Origin: Bacteroidales bacterium
Lineage (GTDB): Bacteria > Bacteroidota > Bacteroidia > Bacteroidales > Muribaculaceae
Length of the DNA: 15,295 bases
Reading direction: 5' to 3'
NCBI GenBank assembly: GCA_014800065.1
Contig: JAAVGX010000054.1
Coordinates: forward strand, 1-15,295
In this document: positions 1 to 7,354 of the stretch, piece by piece
Layout: the number at the start of each line of letters is the position of its first letter
How positions within the stretch are numbered: the stretch's first letter is position 1
Made by a program: the position numbers and the translations under genes
The notes under the pieces: generated by a model
Databases searched by the model: none
The model's input: only the letters and a program-made list of their open reading frames with translations
What the model was told of the DNA's origin: nothing

Positions 1-815
1 TGGCGAAGATTGGAGAGGAATGTTTCCTCATCGATAGGGTAGAATTTGTTCAGTTCTTCGAGGTACTCTTTCAGGAGCTTGTGACGCAGACCGTCGGGCA
101 GGTTTGCCTTAGCCTGCCACAGGAAAGAAGCCACGTCGTAGTAGAAAGGCCCTCTGCGCCCCCCCTGGAAGTCGATGAGCCAGGGCTCACGGTCGCGAAT
201 CATTACGTTTCGGCTTTGGAAGTCGCGGTACATGAAAGTTTTTGTGTCGCAACTCATCAGCACCTTGGTCATAGTCTGGAAATCGTCCTCAAGTTTATCC
301 TCAAGGAAGTCGATACCTGTAGCCTTGAGGAAGCAGTACTTGAAGTAGTTCAGATCCCAGAGAATTGATCGCTCATCGAAGCTTGTGGTCGGATAGCAGA
401 CGTCGAAATTGAAGTCCTCGGCGCCCTTGAACTGGACCTTGGGGAGAAGGCGGATAGTCCGTGACAGCAACTCTTCCTCACCTTTGGAGAACGACCTTGT
501 GGCACGTCCCTTTTCGATTTCCTGAAACAGGAGTGTGTTTCCGAGGTCGGTCTGGAGGTAGAGCATCTCATCCGAGCTGACCGCCACTACCCGGGGCACG
601 GGCAGACCCTTTTTGTGGAAATGGTCGGCCATATAAATAAAAGCCCTGTTTTCTTCCAAAGAGGTCCCCATGACGCCTATAAGGCTGTCGGCACCATCGT
701 TTCCGCTGAGGCGGAAGTAGCGTCGGTTAGAGCCGGAAGACGGGAGTTCGTCGACCTTTGAAGGGAGCACGCCTTTCACTTCGGCGTAAAGTTTTGAAAG
801 AGTGGTCAGTTGCAT
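1..815 (-). CDS. APH-fold phosphotransferase, likely sugar kinase (partial, 3' end outside window)
   Basis: The visible 271 residues form an aminoglycoside-phosphotransferase-like kinase. A loop near residues 27-33 (SSGSNRR) suits the nucleotide-binding site. The catalytic loop is YRDFQSRN at 196-203, with D198 as probable base and N203 as metal ligand, and LIDFQGGRRGP at 213-223 supplies the second metal-binding aspartate, D215. The family includes AmgK-type amino-sugar kinases of cell-wall recycling. In Bacteroidetes such domains are often fused to a RapZ C-terminal domain, which would lie beyond base 1 and cannot be checked here. The ATG at 813-815 is 32 bases downstream of the recQ stop, so it is probably the last visible gene of the clpP-clpX-recQ operon. 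The catalytic loop has Tyr where the classical Brenner motif has His. The substrate is unknown; the kinase fold is fairly secure. Confidence 0.75.
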   Translation of the reverse strand, partial: MQLTTLSKLYAEVKGVLPSKVDELPSSGSNRRYFRLSGNDGADSLIGVMGTSLEENRAFIYMADHFHKKGLPVPRVVAVSSDEMLYLQTDLGNTLLFQEIEKGRATRSFSKGEEELLSRTIRLLPKVQFKGAEDFNFDVCYPTTSFDERSILWDLNYFKYCFLKATGIDFLEDKLEDDFQTMTKVLMSCDTKTFMYRDFQSRNVMIRDREPWLIDFQGGRRGPFYYDVASFLWQAKANLPDGLRHKLLKEYLEELNKFYPIDEETFLSNLR

Positions 816-847
816 CGTGGATAAGTAGAAGAGTTTGTTAAAGCAGA

Positions 848-3034
848 TCAGTTACCGAGGTCAGAGAGGAATTTAATTCTTACGAGACGAACTTCTTCTT
901 CGCTGAAGTCGGGGCATAGTTCTCTGTAGGCATCATCGAGGCTGCCGGAGTGGCTTTGACGGAAGTAGTCGAAAATATCGCCTTGATCGTCGGGGTCGAT
1001 TATTTCGGAGATGTAGTAGTCGATATTTATTCTTGTACCGGCGTTTACAACCGCTTCGAGTTCGTCAAGGAGCTGGTCGAAGTCCATACCGTTAGCCTGC
1101 GCGATGGCGGGGAGGTCGATTTTGCGGTCGATGGCCTGAATCATTGCGATTTTGTGCTTGCTCTTGTTCGAGATAGTACGCACTCGCATATCCTCGGGGC
1201 GTACGATTTCGTTTTCGTCCACATAGTCCTTGATTACGCGTACGAATTTCTCTCCATACCTTTTGGCCTTACCCGAGCCCACGCCGGGAATATTCGCCAG
1301 TTCCTCAATGCTGATGGGGTATGTGGTGGCCATAGCTTCGAGGGAGGGGTCCTGGAATAGGACATATGGGGGCAAATCGAGGCTCTGGGCCATAGTTTTG
1401 CGCAGAGAGCTGAGGATAGAGAAAAGTTCGGGGTCGGCGGCGCAAGAAGAACCGCTTTTGGGCATAGGTTCTTCATCGCCGTCCTCGCCGAATTCCTGGT
1501 CCTCGACCACCTTGAAAGAGCCGGGATTCTTCAGGAACGCCTTGCCCTTGGCTGTGATTTTGAGGATACCGTAGTTTTCGATACCGCGGTCGATATATCC
1601 GGCAATAATAGCCTGGTTAATAATAGTACCCAGGGAACGCATGTCGGAGCCTTGGAGGCACCCGAACACTTCGAGATCCTGGTGATTGTACGAACGAACG
1701 TCGGCAGTAGAACGGCCAACCAATACATCTATAATATGTTCAGTTTTGAATTTTTCTTTAAGTGCGACGATAGTTTCGAGCGTCGCCAACAATTCATCTT
1801 TAGCTTCCACTTTCTTTTTGGGATTAAGACAGTTGTCGCAGTTCCCGCAATTTTCTTTTCCGAACTCTTCGCCGAAGTAGTGCAGCAGCGACCGGCGGCG
1901 GCATAAAGACGACTCGGCGTAGGCCGCTGTTTCCGTAAGGAGCTGACGTCCGATTTCCTGCTCGGCTACAGGCTTGCTCTGCATGAACTTTTCCATTTTC
2001 TGGAGGTCCTTGCGCGAGTAAAAAGTGAGGCAAACGCCCTCGCCCCCGTCACGCCCTGCACGCCCGGTTTCCTGGTAGTAACCTTCGAGGCTTTTGGGGA
2101 TGTCGTAGTGAATTACAAAGCGCACATCGGGCTTGTCGATACCCATGCCGAAAGCAATTGTAGCGACGATGACGTCCACTTTTTCGAGGAGGAAGGCATC
2201 CTGGTTTGCCGAACGTGTTGCCGGATCCATACCTGCGTGGTATGGCAGGGCACTGATGTTATTGACATGCATCAGTTCTGCAAGCTCTTCGACTTTTTTA
2301 CGAGAGAGGCAGTATACGATACCCGACACACCGGCACGTTGCTTGATGAAGCGGATAATGTCGCGGTCGATATTGTCGGTTTTGGGGCGAACCTCGTAAT
2401 AAAGATTCTGACGGTTGAAAGAGCTTTTGAAAACTGCAGCATTGTTCATGCCCAGATTTTTGCGGATGTCGTGCTGCACCTTAGGTGTAGCCGTTGCCGT
2501 AAGCGCGATGACCGGACGGTTGCCGATGGCGTTGATAATGGGCCTGATACGGCGATATTCAGGTCGGAAGTCGTGGCCCCACTCGGAAATACAGTGGGCT
2601 TCGTCCACGGCGTAGAAAGAAATGGGAACTGATTTAAGGAATTCGATGTTGCTCTCTTTAGTGAGAGATTCGGGCGCCACATACAGGAGTTTGGTACGAC
2701 CCGCCGCGACATCCTCCTTAACCAGAGCGATTTCGGCTTTGGAAAGGGAAGAGTTCAGGAAGTGAGCGACGGAGTCCTTATCGCTGTAATTACGCATGGC
2801 GTCCACCTGATTCTTCATCAGCGCAATGAGGGGAGAGATGACAATGGCCGTGCCTTCCATCATCAGAGCCGGGAGCTGGTAGCAAAGAGATTTACCACCG
2901 CCGGTGGGCATGATCACGAAAGTGTCGCGCCCATTAAGGAGGCTGCAAATCACGGCTTCCTGATTACCTTTGAACTGGTCGAATCCAAAGTGCTGTTTCA
3001 GGACCTGATGAATGGTGTTGTGGAGATTGTCCAT
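848..3034 (-). CDS. recQ: ATP-dependent DNA helicase RecQ
   Basis: A 728-residue superfamily 2 helicase that unwinds DNA 3' to 5' in recombination and fork repair. The N-terminal RecA-like domain has PTGGGKS (43-49, Walker A), DEAH (144-147) with the RecQ aromatic-rich loop following, and TATATP (179-184). The second domain ends with QETGRAGRDG (321-330, motif VI). The zinc site is C378, C396, C399 and C402, followed by a winged helix (about 410-505). An HRDC domain lies at about 533-607, with the helix-hairpin-like IPGVGSGKAKRYG. About 110 further residues (619-728) look like a helix-turn-helix extension of the HTH_40 kind, making it longer than the roughly 610-residue E. coli protein. It lies 43 bases downstream of clpX on the same strand. 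Confidence 0.97.
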   Translation of the reverse strand: MDNLHNTIHQVLKQHFGFDQFKGNQEAVICSLLNGRDTFVIMPTGGGKSLCYQLPALMMEGTAIVISPLIALMKNQVDAMRNYSDKDSVAHFLNSSLSKAEIALVKEDVAAGRTKLLYVAPESLTKESNIEFLKSVPISFYAVDEAHCISEWGHDFRPEYRRIRPIINAIGNRPVIALTATATPKVQHDIRKNLGMNNAAVFKSSFNRQNLYYEVRPKTDNIDRDIIRFIKQRAGVSGIVYCLSRKKVEELAELMHVNNISALPYHAGMDPATRSANQDAFLLEKVDVIVATIAFGMGIDKPDVRFVIHYDIPKSLEGYYQETGRAGRDGGEGVCLTFYSRKDLQKMEKFMQSKPVAEQEIGRQLLTETAAYAESSLCRRRSLLHYFGEEFGKENCGNCDNCLNPKKKVEAKDELLATLETIVALKEKFKTEHIIDVLVGRSTADVRSYNHQDLEVFGCLQGSDMRSLGTIINQAIIAGYIDRGIENYGILKITAKGKAFLKNPGSFKVVEDQEFGEDGDEEPMPKSGSSCAADPELFSILSSLRKTMAQSLDLPPYVLFQDPSLEAMATTYPISIEELANIPGVGSGKAKRYGEKFVRVIKDYVDENEIVRPEDMRVRTISNKSKHKIAMIQAIDRKIDLPAIAQANGMDFDQLLDELEAVVNAGTRINIDYYISEIIDPDDQGDIFDYFRQSHSGSLDDAYRELCPDFSEEEVRLVRIKFLSDLGN

Positions 3035-3077
3035 TGCGTTAATTTTGAGGAAGATTGGAAAAAGAGAGAAGGATTAT

Positions 3078-4379
3078 TTATACTGCGTTAGCATCGAAGT
3101 GAGCGGCTTCGAGCTGGCGGGCACACATCTCGGGAGTGACAGTCAGTTTGGCAGTCTTTTCCGAAGGGATTTCGAACATGGAATTCATCATAATCGTTTC
3201 GACGATGGAGCGAAGTCCACGGGCGCCGAGTTTGAATTCGATAGCCTTGTCCACGATGTAGTCCAGCGCCTCGGGAGTGAACTCGAGGTCGACGCCGTCC
3301 ATTTTGAAAAGTTTCTTATATTGTTTTATGATGGAGTTTTTGGGTTCGGTGAGGATTGCCCGAAGGGCGGTACGGTCGAGGGGGAGCAGGTGAGTGAGGA
3401 TGGGGAGACGACCGATAATTTCGGGTATGAGTCCGAAAGTCTTGAGGTCCTGAGGGGCCACATGGCTCATGTACTGCTCCCGGTCGATTCGCTTGTTTCC
3501 TTCTTTGGTAGCGAATCCCACGAAGTTGGAGTTAAGTCGGTGAGCGATGGCCTGTTCGATACCGTCGAAAGCGCCTCCGCAGATGAAGAGGATGTTGCGG
3601 GTATCCACCTGAATCATCGGTTGCTCGGGGTGCTTGCGTCCGCCTTGTGGCGGCACGTTGACCACGGAGCCTTCGAGGAGCTTGAGGAGGCCTTGCTGAA
3701 CGCCTTCCCCACCGACGTCGCGAGTGATGGAGGGGTTGTCGCCCTTACGCGCGATTTTGTCGATTTCGTCGATGAACACGATGCCGCGTTCGGCCAGTTT
3801 CACGTCGTAGTCGGCCGCCTGGAGGAGTCGGGTGAGGAGGCTCTCGATGTCTTCGCCCACATATCCTGCCTGCGTGAGCACGGTAGCGTCCACAATAGTG
3901 AATGGAACATCGAGCAATTTAGCAATAGTGCGAGCGATGAGAGTCTTGCCGGTGCCGGTGGGTCCCACCATGATGATGTTGCTTTTTTCGATTTCCACAT
4001 CATCGGTGTCCTGAGGCTGGTCAAGACGTTTGTAGTGATTATAAACAGCTACGGCCAGGTATTTTTTAGCCTGTTCCTGTCCCACGATATATTGGTCGAG
4101 GAATTCCTTGATTTCTTTTGGTTTGGGAATAGGTTTGGAAGCTGCTTTGGGCTCCTTTGCCTTTCCATTCCCGTTGTAGGCTGCCCGAGCCCGCGCCACG
4201 GTAGTACGCTCGGTGGTTCTGTCATTATCATCAATGATTCCGAGCATTTCCGCAGCCGTTTCCACACAGTCGATGCAGATGCCCCCCTCGCCCATCGGGG
4301 AGGGTATAATCTGCACGCCGGGGCCTTCGGGGCGGCCGCAGTAGCTGCAATGAAGTTTGTTAACGTTCTTTTTTGCCAT
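3078..4379 (-). CDS. clpX: ClpX, ATPase subunit of the ClpXP protease
   Basis: A 433-residue AAA+ unfoldase that recognises tagged proteins and threads them into ClpP. The N-terminal zinc-binding domain has C11, C14, C35 and C38. The AAA+ module has Walker A GPTGTGKT (139-146), Walker B FIDEID (202-207), the GYVG pore loop (172-175), an RKH pore loop (248-250), and sensor 2 GAR (385-387). VGF at 287-289 sits where the IGF-type ClpP-docking loop is expected. The frame stays open 13 codons upstream to 4418, but that stretch has no family similarity and falls inside an intergenic hairpin. [15 protein letters not shown] is the family-like start, so I place it at 4379. The length is normal. It follows clpP by 50 bases and precedes recQ by 43. 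Confidence 0.98.
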   Translation of the reverse strand: MAKKNVNKLHCSYCGRPEGPGVQIIPSPMGEGGICIDCVETAAEMLGIIDDNDRTTERTTVARARAAYNGNGKAKEPKAASKPIPKPKEIKEFLDQYIVGQEQAKKYLAVAVYNHYKRLDQPQDTDDVEIEKSNIIMVGPTGTGKTLIARTIAKLLDVPFTIVDATVLTQAGYVGEDIESLLTRLLQAADYDVKLAERGIVFIDEIDKIARKGDNPSITRDVGGEGVQQGLLKLLEGSVVNVPPQGGRKHPEQPMIQVDTRNILFICGGAFDGIEQAIAHRLNSNFVGFATKEGNKRIDREQYMSHVAPQDLKTFGLIPEIIGRLPILTHLLPLDRTALRAILTEPKNSIIKQYKKLFKMDGVDLEFTPEALDYIVDKAIEFKLGARGLRSIVETIMMNSMFEIPSEKTAKLTVTPEMCARQLEAAHFDANAV

Positions 4380-4392
4380 AGATAAAATAGGA

Positions 4393-4424
4393 AAGGGAGT
4401 GCACGGGTGTGAGCGCACTCCCTT
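4393..4424 (-). promoter_or_regulatory. 10-bp perfect inverted repeat between clpP and clpX
   Basis: The arms at 4393-4402 and 4415-4424 are exact reverse complements of ten bases around a 12-base loop. On the transcribed strand the hairpin starts five bases after the clpP stop and ends 13 bases before the clpX ATG. It is followed by a U-rich stretch that is not a clean U tract. It could be a partial terminator, an mRNA stabiliser or a processing site. The structure is seen in sequence; the role is inferred. Confidence 0.6.
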
Positions 4425-4429
4425 GGGAA

Positions 4430-5125
4430 TTACTTCTTGGAATTAACCAGAATACGGTCGATCATACCATATTCGAGGGCCTCTTCGGCGGTCATCCAGT
4501 AGTCGCGGTCGGAGTCGCGTTCAACCTTTTCGAAAGGCTGTCCGGAGTGGTCGGCGATAATATGGTAGAGTTCTTTCTTAAGTTTCTGAATTTCACGGGC
4601 AGTGATTTCGATGTCGGAAGCCTGTCCCTGAGCACCGCCCATAGGCTGGTGAATCATAACGCGAGAGTGCTTGAGCGCGAAACGCTTGCCCTTCTGGCCT
4701 GACACGAGGAGCACGGCGGCCATAGAAGCTGCCATACCGGTGCAGATGGTTGTGACGTCGGAGGAGATATACTGCATTGTGTCGTATATACCGAGACCGG
4801 CATACACCGAACCGCCGGGAGAGTTGATGTAGATGCTTACATCCTTGCCGGGCTCGGCGGAATCCAGGTAGAGGAGCTGGGCCTGGATAACATTAGCGGT
4901 GTAGTCGTTTACGTCGGTGCCGAGGAAGATGATTCGGTCCATCATCAGGCGGGAGAACACGTCCATCTGAGCTACGTTGAGGGAGCGTTCCTCGATGATG
5001 GTGGGGCTGATATATGAAGCCACGGGTGCAGCCGTGCGCGACACAACGTTTGTGTACTGATCAAGAGCGGCACCACTCATATTGAGGTGGTGTACAGCGA
5101 AATTTCTGAAATCGTTGTTGTTCAT
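4430..5125 (-). CDS. clpP: ClpP, proteolytic subunit of the ClpXP protease
   Basis: A 231-residue serine peptidase that forms the double-heptamer chamber served by ClpX. The catalytic triad is visible: S134 in GMAASMAA, H159 in MIHQPMGG, and D208 in the ERDSDRDYW stretch, with the same spacing as E. coli S97/H122/D171. The oxyanion-strand motif NSPGGSV is at 101-107. The N-terminus carries about 25 more residues than minimal ClpPs, probably a propeptide or disordered leader. It is the first gene of the leftward cluster, with a well-matched Bacteroidetes promoter about 48 bases upstream of the ATG at 5123-5125. clpX follows after a hairpin. Confidence 0.98.
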   Translation of the reverse strand: MNNNDFRNFAVHHLNMSGAALDQYTNVVSRTAAPVASYISPTIIEERSLNVAQMDVFSRLMMDRIIFLGTDVNDYTANVIQAQLLYLDSAEPGKDVSIYINSPGGSVYAGLGIYDTMQYISSDVTTICTGMAASMAAVLLVSGQKGKRFALKHSRVMIHQPMGGAQGQASDIEITAREIQKLKKELYHIIADHSGQPFEKVERDSDRDYWMTAEEALEYGMIDRILVNSKK

Positions 5126-5172
5126 TTCTTTCTTGTTCGTTATGGCGGGAGGGAGTACCGCCTATTTTTCAT

Positions 5173-5204
5173 CAAAATTAAGCATTATTTTCGGGATATG
5201 CAAA
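5173..5204 (-). promoter_or_regulatory. Bacteroidetes-type promoter of the clpP-clpX-recQ operon
   Basis: Read on the minus strand, TTTG (5201-5204) is followed after exactly 20 bases by TAATTTTG (5173-5180). This matches the known Bacteroidetes -33/-7 consensus TTTG-N19-21-TAnnTTTG. Transcription would begin near 5165, leaving a leader of about 40 bases before clpP. Confidence 0.7.
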
Positions 5205-5234
5205 TGTTATGCCAAAGCACAAACAAAAAATTGC

Positions 5235-5242
5235 TAACTTTG
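5235..5242 (+). promoter_or_regulatory. Candidate -7 element for the AlkD-like gene
   Basis: TAACTTTG matches the TAnnTTTG -7 consensus and ends 19 bases before the ATG at 5262, which would leave a very short leader of about 13 bases. No good TTTG -33 element is seen 19-21 bases upstream, so only the -7 half is supported. Confidence 0.45.
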
Positions 5243-5261
5243 CGAGCAAAAACTCAAAAAG

Positions 5262-5789
5262 ATGGATTCATATACCCCGATGCAGGCACTTAAGCGCCGA
5301 ATGTTTGCCATGCGCAATGGTGTTGTGGCGGATACGTTGCGCAAAGCCGGCTCGCCTTTTCATATAATTTTCGGTATCAATTTACCTCAGTTGGTAGAGA
5401 TAGCCACTCAAACCGGACAATCCAAGGAGTTGGCCGAGCAACTGTGGGCCAACAAGACTACTCGCGAAAGTATGCTCCTTGCGCCGATGTTGATGCCGAG
5501 GGAGGAGTTCACGAAGGATGATGCGCTTCGTTGGGGCGAGGCTTTTTCCGGGCCCGGTATGGCCGAGGTGGTGGACATTGCGTGCCATCGTCTGCTTCGT
5601 CATCTGCCTTTCGCTTGGGATTTGGCGGAGGAGTGGGGCGGCACTTATGCGGGGCTGCGGTTGGCCTTCAATCTGGTGTCGGCGGACCCCGCACGGGCTC
5701 GTAGGCTTGCTGAGAGGTCGTTGGACGATGATAAGCTCCGCTCCCTTGCTCAAGCCCTGATTGATGAGGCGGAGTTTCTGGGGGCTTGA
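5262..5789 (+). CDS. AlkD-like HEAT-repeat protein (putative DNA alkylation repair)
   Basis: A 175-residue, mostly helical protein without signal peptide or membrane segments. The pattern NGVVADTLRKAG (19-30), FGINLPQLVEIA (37-48), ELAEQLWANKTTRE (56-69), LLAPMLMPREEFT (72-84) and CHRLLRHLPFAWDLAEEW (108-125) resembles a Bacteroidetes family annotated as DNA alkylation repair enzymes, related to the AlkD HEAT-repeat glycosylases. AlkD proteins remove alkylated purines without base flipping. I cannot confirm the catalytic Asp/Trp residues of true AlkD here, so the protein may bind damaged DNA without being a glycosylase. At 175 residues it is also shorter than AlkD (about 235). It is divergent from clpP and convergent with the hydrolase gene ending at 5824. 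Family assignment is from memory of the sequence pattern. Confidence 0.6.
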   Translation: MDSYTPMQALKRRMFAMRNGVVADTLRKAGSPFHIIFGINLPQLVEIATQTGQSKELAEQLWANKTTRESMLLAPMLMPREEFTKDDALRWGEAFSGPGMAEVVDIACHRLLRHLPFAWDLAEEWGGTYAGLRLAFNLVSADPARARRLAERSLDDDKLRSLAQALIDEAEFLGA

Positions 5790-5823
5790 GGGGGCTTATT
5801 GGAGTAATTCTTGATTTCCTGAT

Positions 5824-6474
5824 TTAATTCAGGTAGGGGTTTGTGGCTTTTTCCCGGCCTATTGTTGTCATCGGGCCGTGGCCGGGGAGAACGAGTGTTT
5901 CGTCAGGGAGAGTGAGGAGTTTTGTGCGGATGCCGTTGATGAGGGTTTGTTGATTTCCTCCCGGGAGGTCTGTACGGCCGATTGAGCCCTGGAAGAGTAC
6001 GTCGCCAACGATTGCAAAATGTCCTTCCGGGCTGTAAAGCACGATGCTACCGCGCGAGTGTCCGGGGACATGGAGTACTTGGAGATCGTTGTTTCCTACC
6101 TTGATTACATCGCCCTCGGTCAGAGGTACGTCGATGGTGACGGCGTCGGCCGGACCGCTGAGGTGAATTCCGAACTCGGCTGCCTGTGTGCCTATATTTT
6201 GGCCTAAATCGGCATCATCCAGATGAGCAGCTACTTTGACACCATACTTATCGCGTACATAGTTGTCGCCAAAACAGTGGTCCAAGTGCATGTGTGTATT
6301 TACCACTTGCTGCACTTTCAGGTGGTTCTGCTCTATGAAGTCGTCGAGTTTACGCTCTTCGGCGCTCGAGGTCATACCGGGGTCGACAACTATTGCATCG
6401 AGGCTTTCGGGGTCATAAACGACAAAGGAGCTGACTTGAAAGGGATTGAATGCGAATTGTTTGATTTTTAACAT
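5824..6474 (-). CDS. Metallo-beta-lactamase-fold hydrolase, glyoxalase II-like
   Basis: A 216-residue cytoplasmic hydrolase. The zinc-site motif HMHLDH (61-66) is followed by H139 in HVPGHS, D158 in VGDVLF and H199 in LPGHGP, completing a two-metal site. GRTDLPGG (166-173) is typical of the small glyoxalase II-like or YcbL-like subgroup, which lacks the long C-terminal substrate domain of true glyoxalase II. Such proteins hydrolyse thioesters, but the substrate cannot be told from sequence. The ATG at 6472-6474 lies 34 bases after the rsmG stop on the same strand, so the two are probably cotranscribed. Its 3' end faces the AlkD-like gene with only 34 bases between stops. Confidence 0.9.
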   Translation of the reverse strand: MLKIKQFAFNPFQVSSFVVYDPESLDAIVVDPGMTSSAEERKLDDFIEQNHLKVQQVVNTHMHLDHCFGDNYVRDKYGVKVAAHLDDADLGQNIGTQAAEFGIHLSGPADAVTIDVPLTEGDVIKVGNNDLQVLHVPGHSRGSIVLYSPEGHFAIVGDVLFQGSIGRTDLPGGNQQTLINGIRTKLLTLPDETLVLPGHGPMTTIGREKATNPYLN

Positions 6475-6508
6475 GATTATTGGGAGAGATTAGGGGGTTA
6501 ATGATTTT

Positions 6509-7162
6509 CTACATGGGCACATAGACGACCTCTTTTGTCTGGAAGTCGGGGAGGTTGAAGAAGTCGGTGACGGGGATTTCGATTACCGGTCGTTTGACGG
6601 CTGCGATTTCTTCGGCCAAATCGCCGCCCTTGAGGCATACCAGCCCGGGGGCGTAGCGATTTCCCGAAACGGGAGAGTTGGTGATGTTGTGGGCACACGC
6701 CTTCACGAGCTTGTCCAGAGTCATTACCGCTCGGCTTACCACATAGTCGAATTTCTGCCGACATTCGCCCGAGTCGCCGTGCATGAAGGTGACGTTGGTC
6801 AGTCCGATTGACTGGGCGATTTCCGAAGCCACCCGGATTTTCTTGCCGATGCGGTCGATGAGATGGAAATTCACCTGCGGGTAAATGATTGCCAGAGGAA
6901 TGCCGGGGAATCCGCCTCCGGTTCCCAAATCGAGGACGTTCGTACCTTCGGCCAGTTCGCCCCAAAAGGCAGCAATGGCCAGAGAATGAAGCACATGGCG
7001 ACTGTAGAGCGAGCCGATGTCTGCCCGGCTTACAACGTTGATTTTACTGTTCCAGTCGGGGTAGAGTTCGCCGAGGCGGCGGAATTGCTCGATCTGCAGC
7101 TCGGAGAGGGCGGGGAAATAGCGGAGGATAAGTTGTTCGTTTTCGGGTGTGTCGGCAGTCAT
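6509..7162 (-). CDS. rsmG: RsmG (GidB), 16S rRNA m7G527 methyltransferase
   Basis: A 217-residue Rossmann-fold methyltransferase that uses S-adenosylmethionine to methylate N7 of G527 in 16S rRNA, the site whose loss gives low-level streptomycin resistance in other bacteria. The SAM-binding motif LDLGTGGGFPGIPLAI is followed by the conserved IDRIGKK and the SRAV segment. Length is normal for the family. A TTG four codons upstream (7174) would also be in frame, but the ATG at 7160-7162 (MTADTPENEQ) is the better start. It is the first gene of a two-gene leftward unit with the hydrolase gene ending at 5824. Its leader contains a tandem repeat and an inverted repeat. Confidence 0.96.
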   Translation of the reverse strand: MTADTPENEQLILRYFPALSELQIEQFRRLGELYPDWNSKINVVSRADIGSLYSRHVLHSLAIAAFWGELAEGTNVLDLGTGGGFPGIPLAIIYPQVNFHLIDRIGKKIRVASEIAQSIGLTNVTFMHGDSGECRQKFDYVVSRAVMTLDKLVKACAHNITNSPVSGNRYAPGLVCLKGGDLAEEIAAVKRPVIEIPVTDFFNLPDFQTKEVVYVPM

Positions 7163-7186
7163 ATAATTGTTCAAATCGATATAAAA

Positions 7187-7214
7187 ACTTGTATATAAAG
7201 ACTTGTATATAAAA
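7187..7214. repeat. Two tandem copies of a 14-bp repeat
   Basis: ACTTGTATATAAAG (7187-7200) is followed directly by ACTTGTATATAAAA (7201-7214), differing only in the last base. The repeat lies in the rsmG leader, in the space between rsmG and the divergent cvfB-like gene. Confidence 0.75.
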
Positions 7215-7238
7215 ACATTTGGCTCGGTGAAATGTTTT
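7212..7238. promoter_or_regulatory. 9-bp perfect inverted repeat in the rsmG leader
   Basis: AAAACATTT (7212-7220) and AAATGTTTT (7230-7238) are exact reverse complements around a nine-base G/C-rich loop. In the rsmG transcript the stem is followed by a U/A-rich stretch and by the tandem 14-mers. The stem is A/U-rich and so weak as RNA; a protein-binding operator in the divergent region is an alternative. Confidence 0.5.
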
Positions 7239-7270
7239 CTATATCAAACCCATGAATATGGATTCTGATG

Positions 7271-7278
7271 CAAATATA
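7271..7278 (-). promoter_or_regulatory. Candidate -7 element for rsmG
   Basis: On the minus strand TATATTTG fits TAnnTTTG exactly. The expected -33 TTTG is not present at 19-21 bases (only TTCA or ATTC), so the match is half a promoter. If used, the rsmG leader is about 100 bases and includes both repeats described above. Confidence 0.45.
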
Positions 7279-7354
7279 GCTAAAATTTGCGTCTTGATGA
7301 ATGTATTCCGGAAATTAATTCCGAAATTTGCAACGAAAAAACATAACTGACGTA

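Noticed and set aside
169..175. Run of seven Gs in the kinase coding strand as a possible phase-variation site
   Set aside because: It encodes the conserved GGRRGP segment in an intact frame; seven bases is short for slippage and nothing suggests a switched gene.
3012..4385. A 457-codon open frame on the plus strand opposite clpX
   Set aside because: It lies entirely antisense to clpX and the end of recQ, has no recognisable family pattern, and such frames arise from the codon bias of the real gene.
4380..4418. ClpX start 13 codons further upstream
   Set aside because: The extra residues are unlike any ClpX N-terminus and would be encoded by the intergenic hairpin; [15 protein letters not shown] is the family start.
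5790..5823. Terminator between the convergent AlkD-like and hydrolase genes
   Set aside because: No convincing inverted repeat or T tract is seen in these 34 bases.
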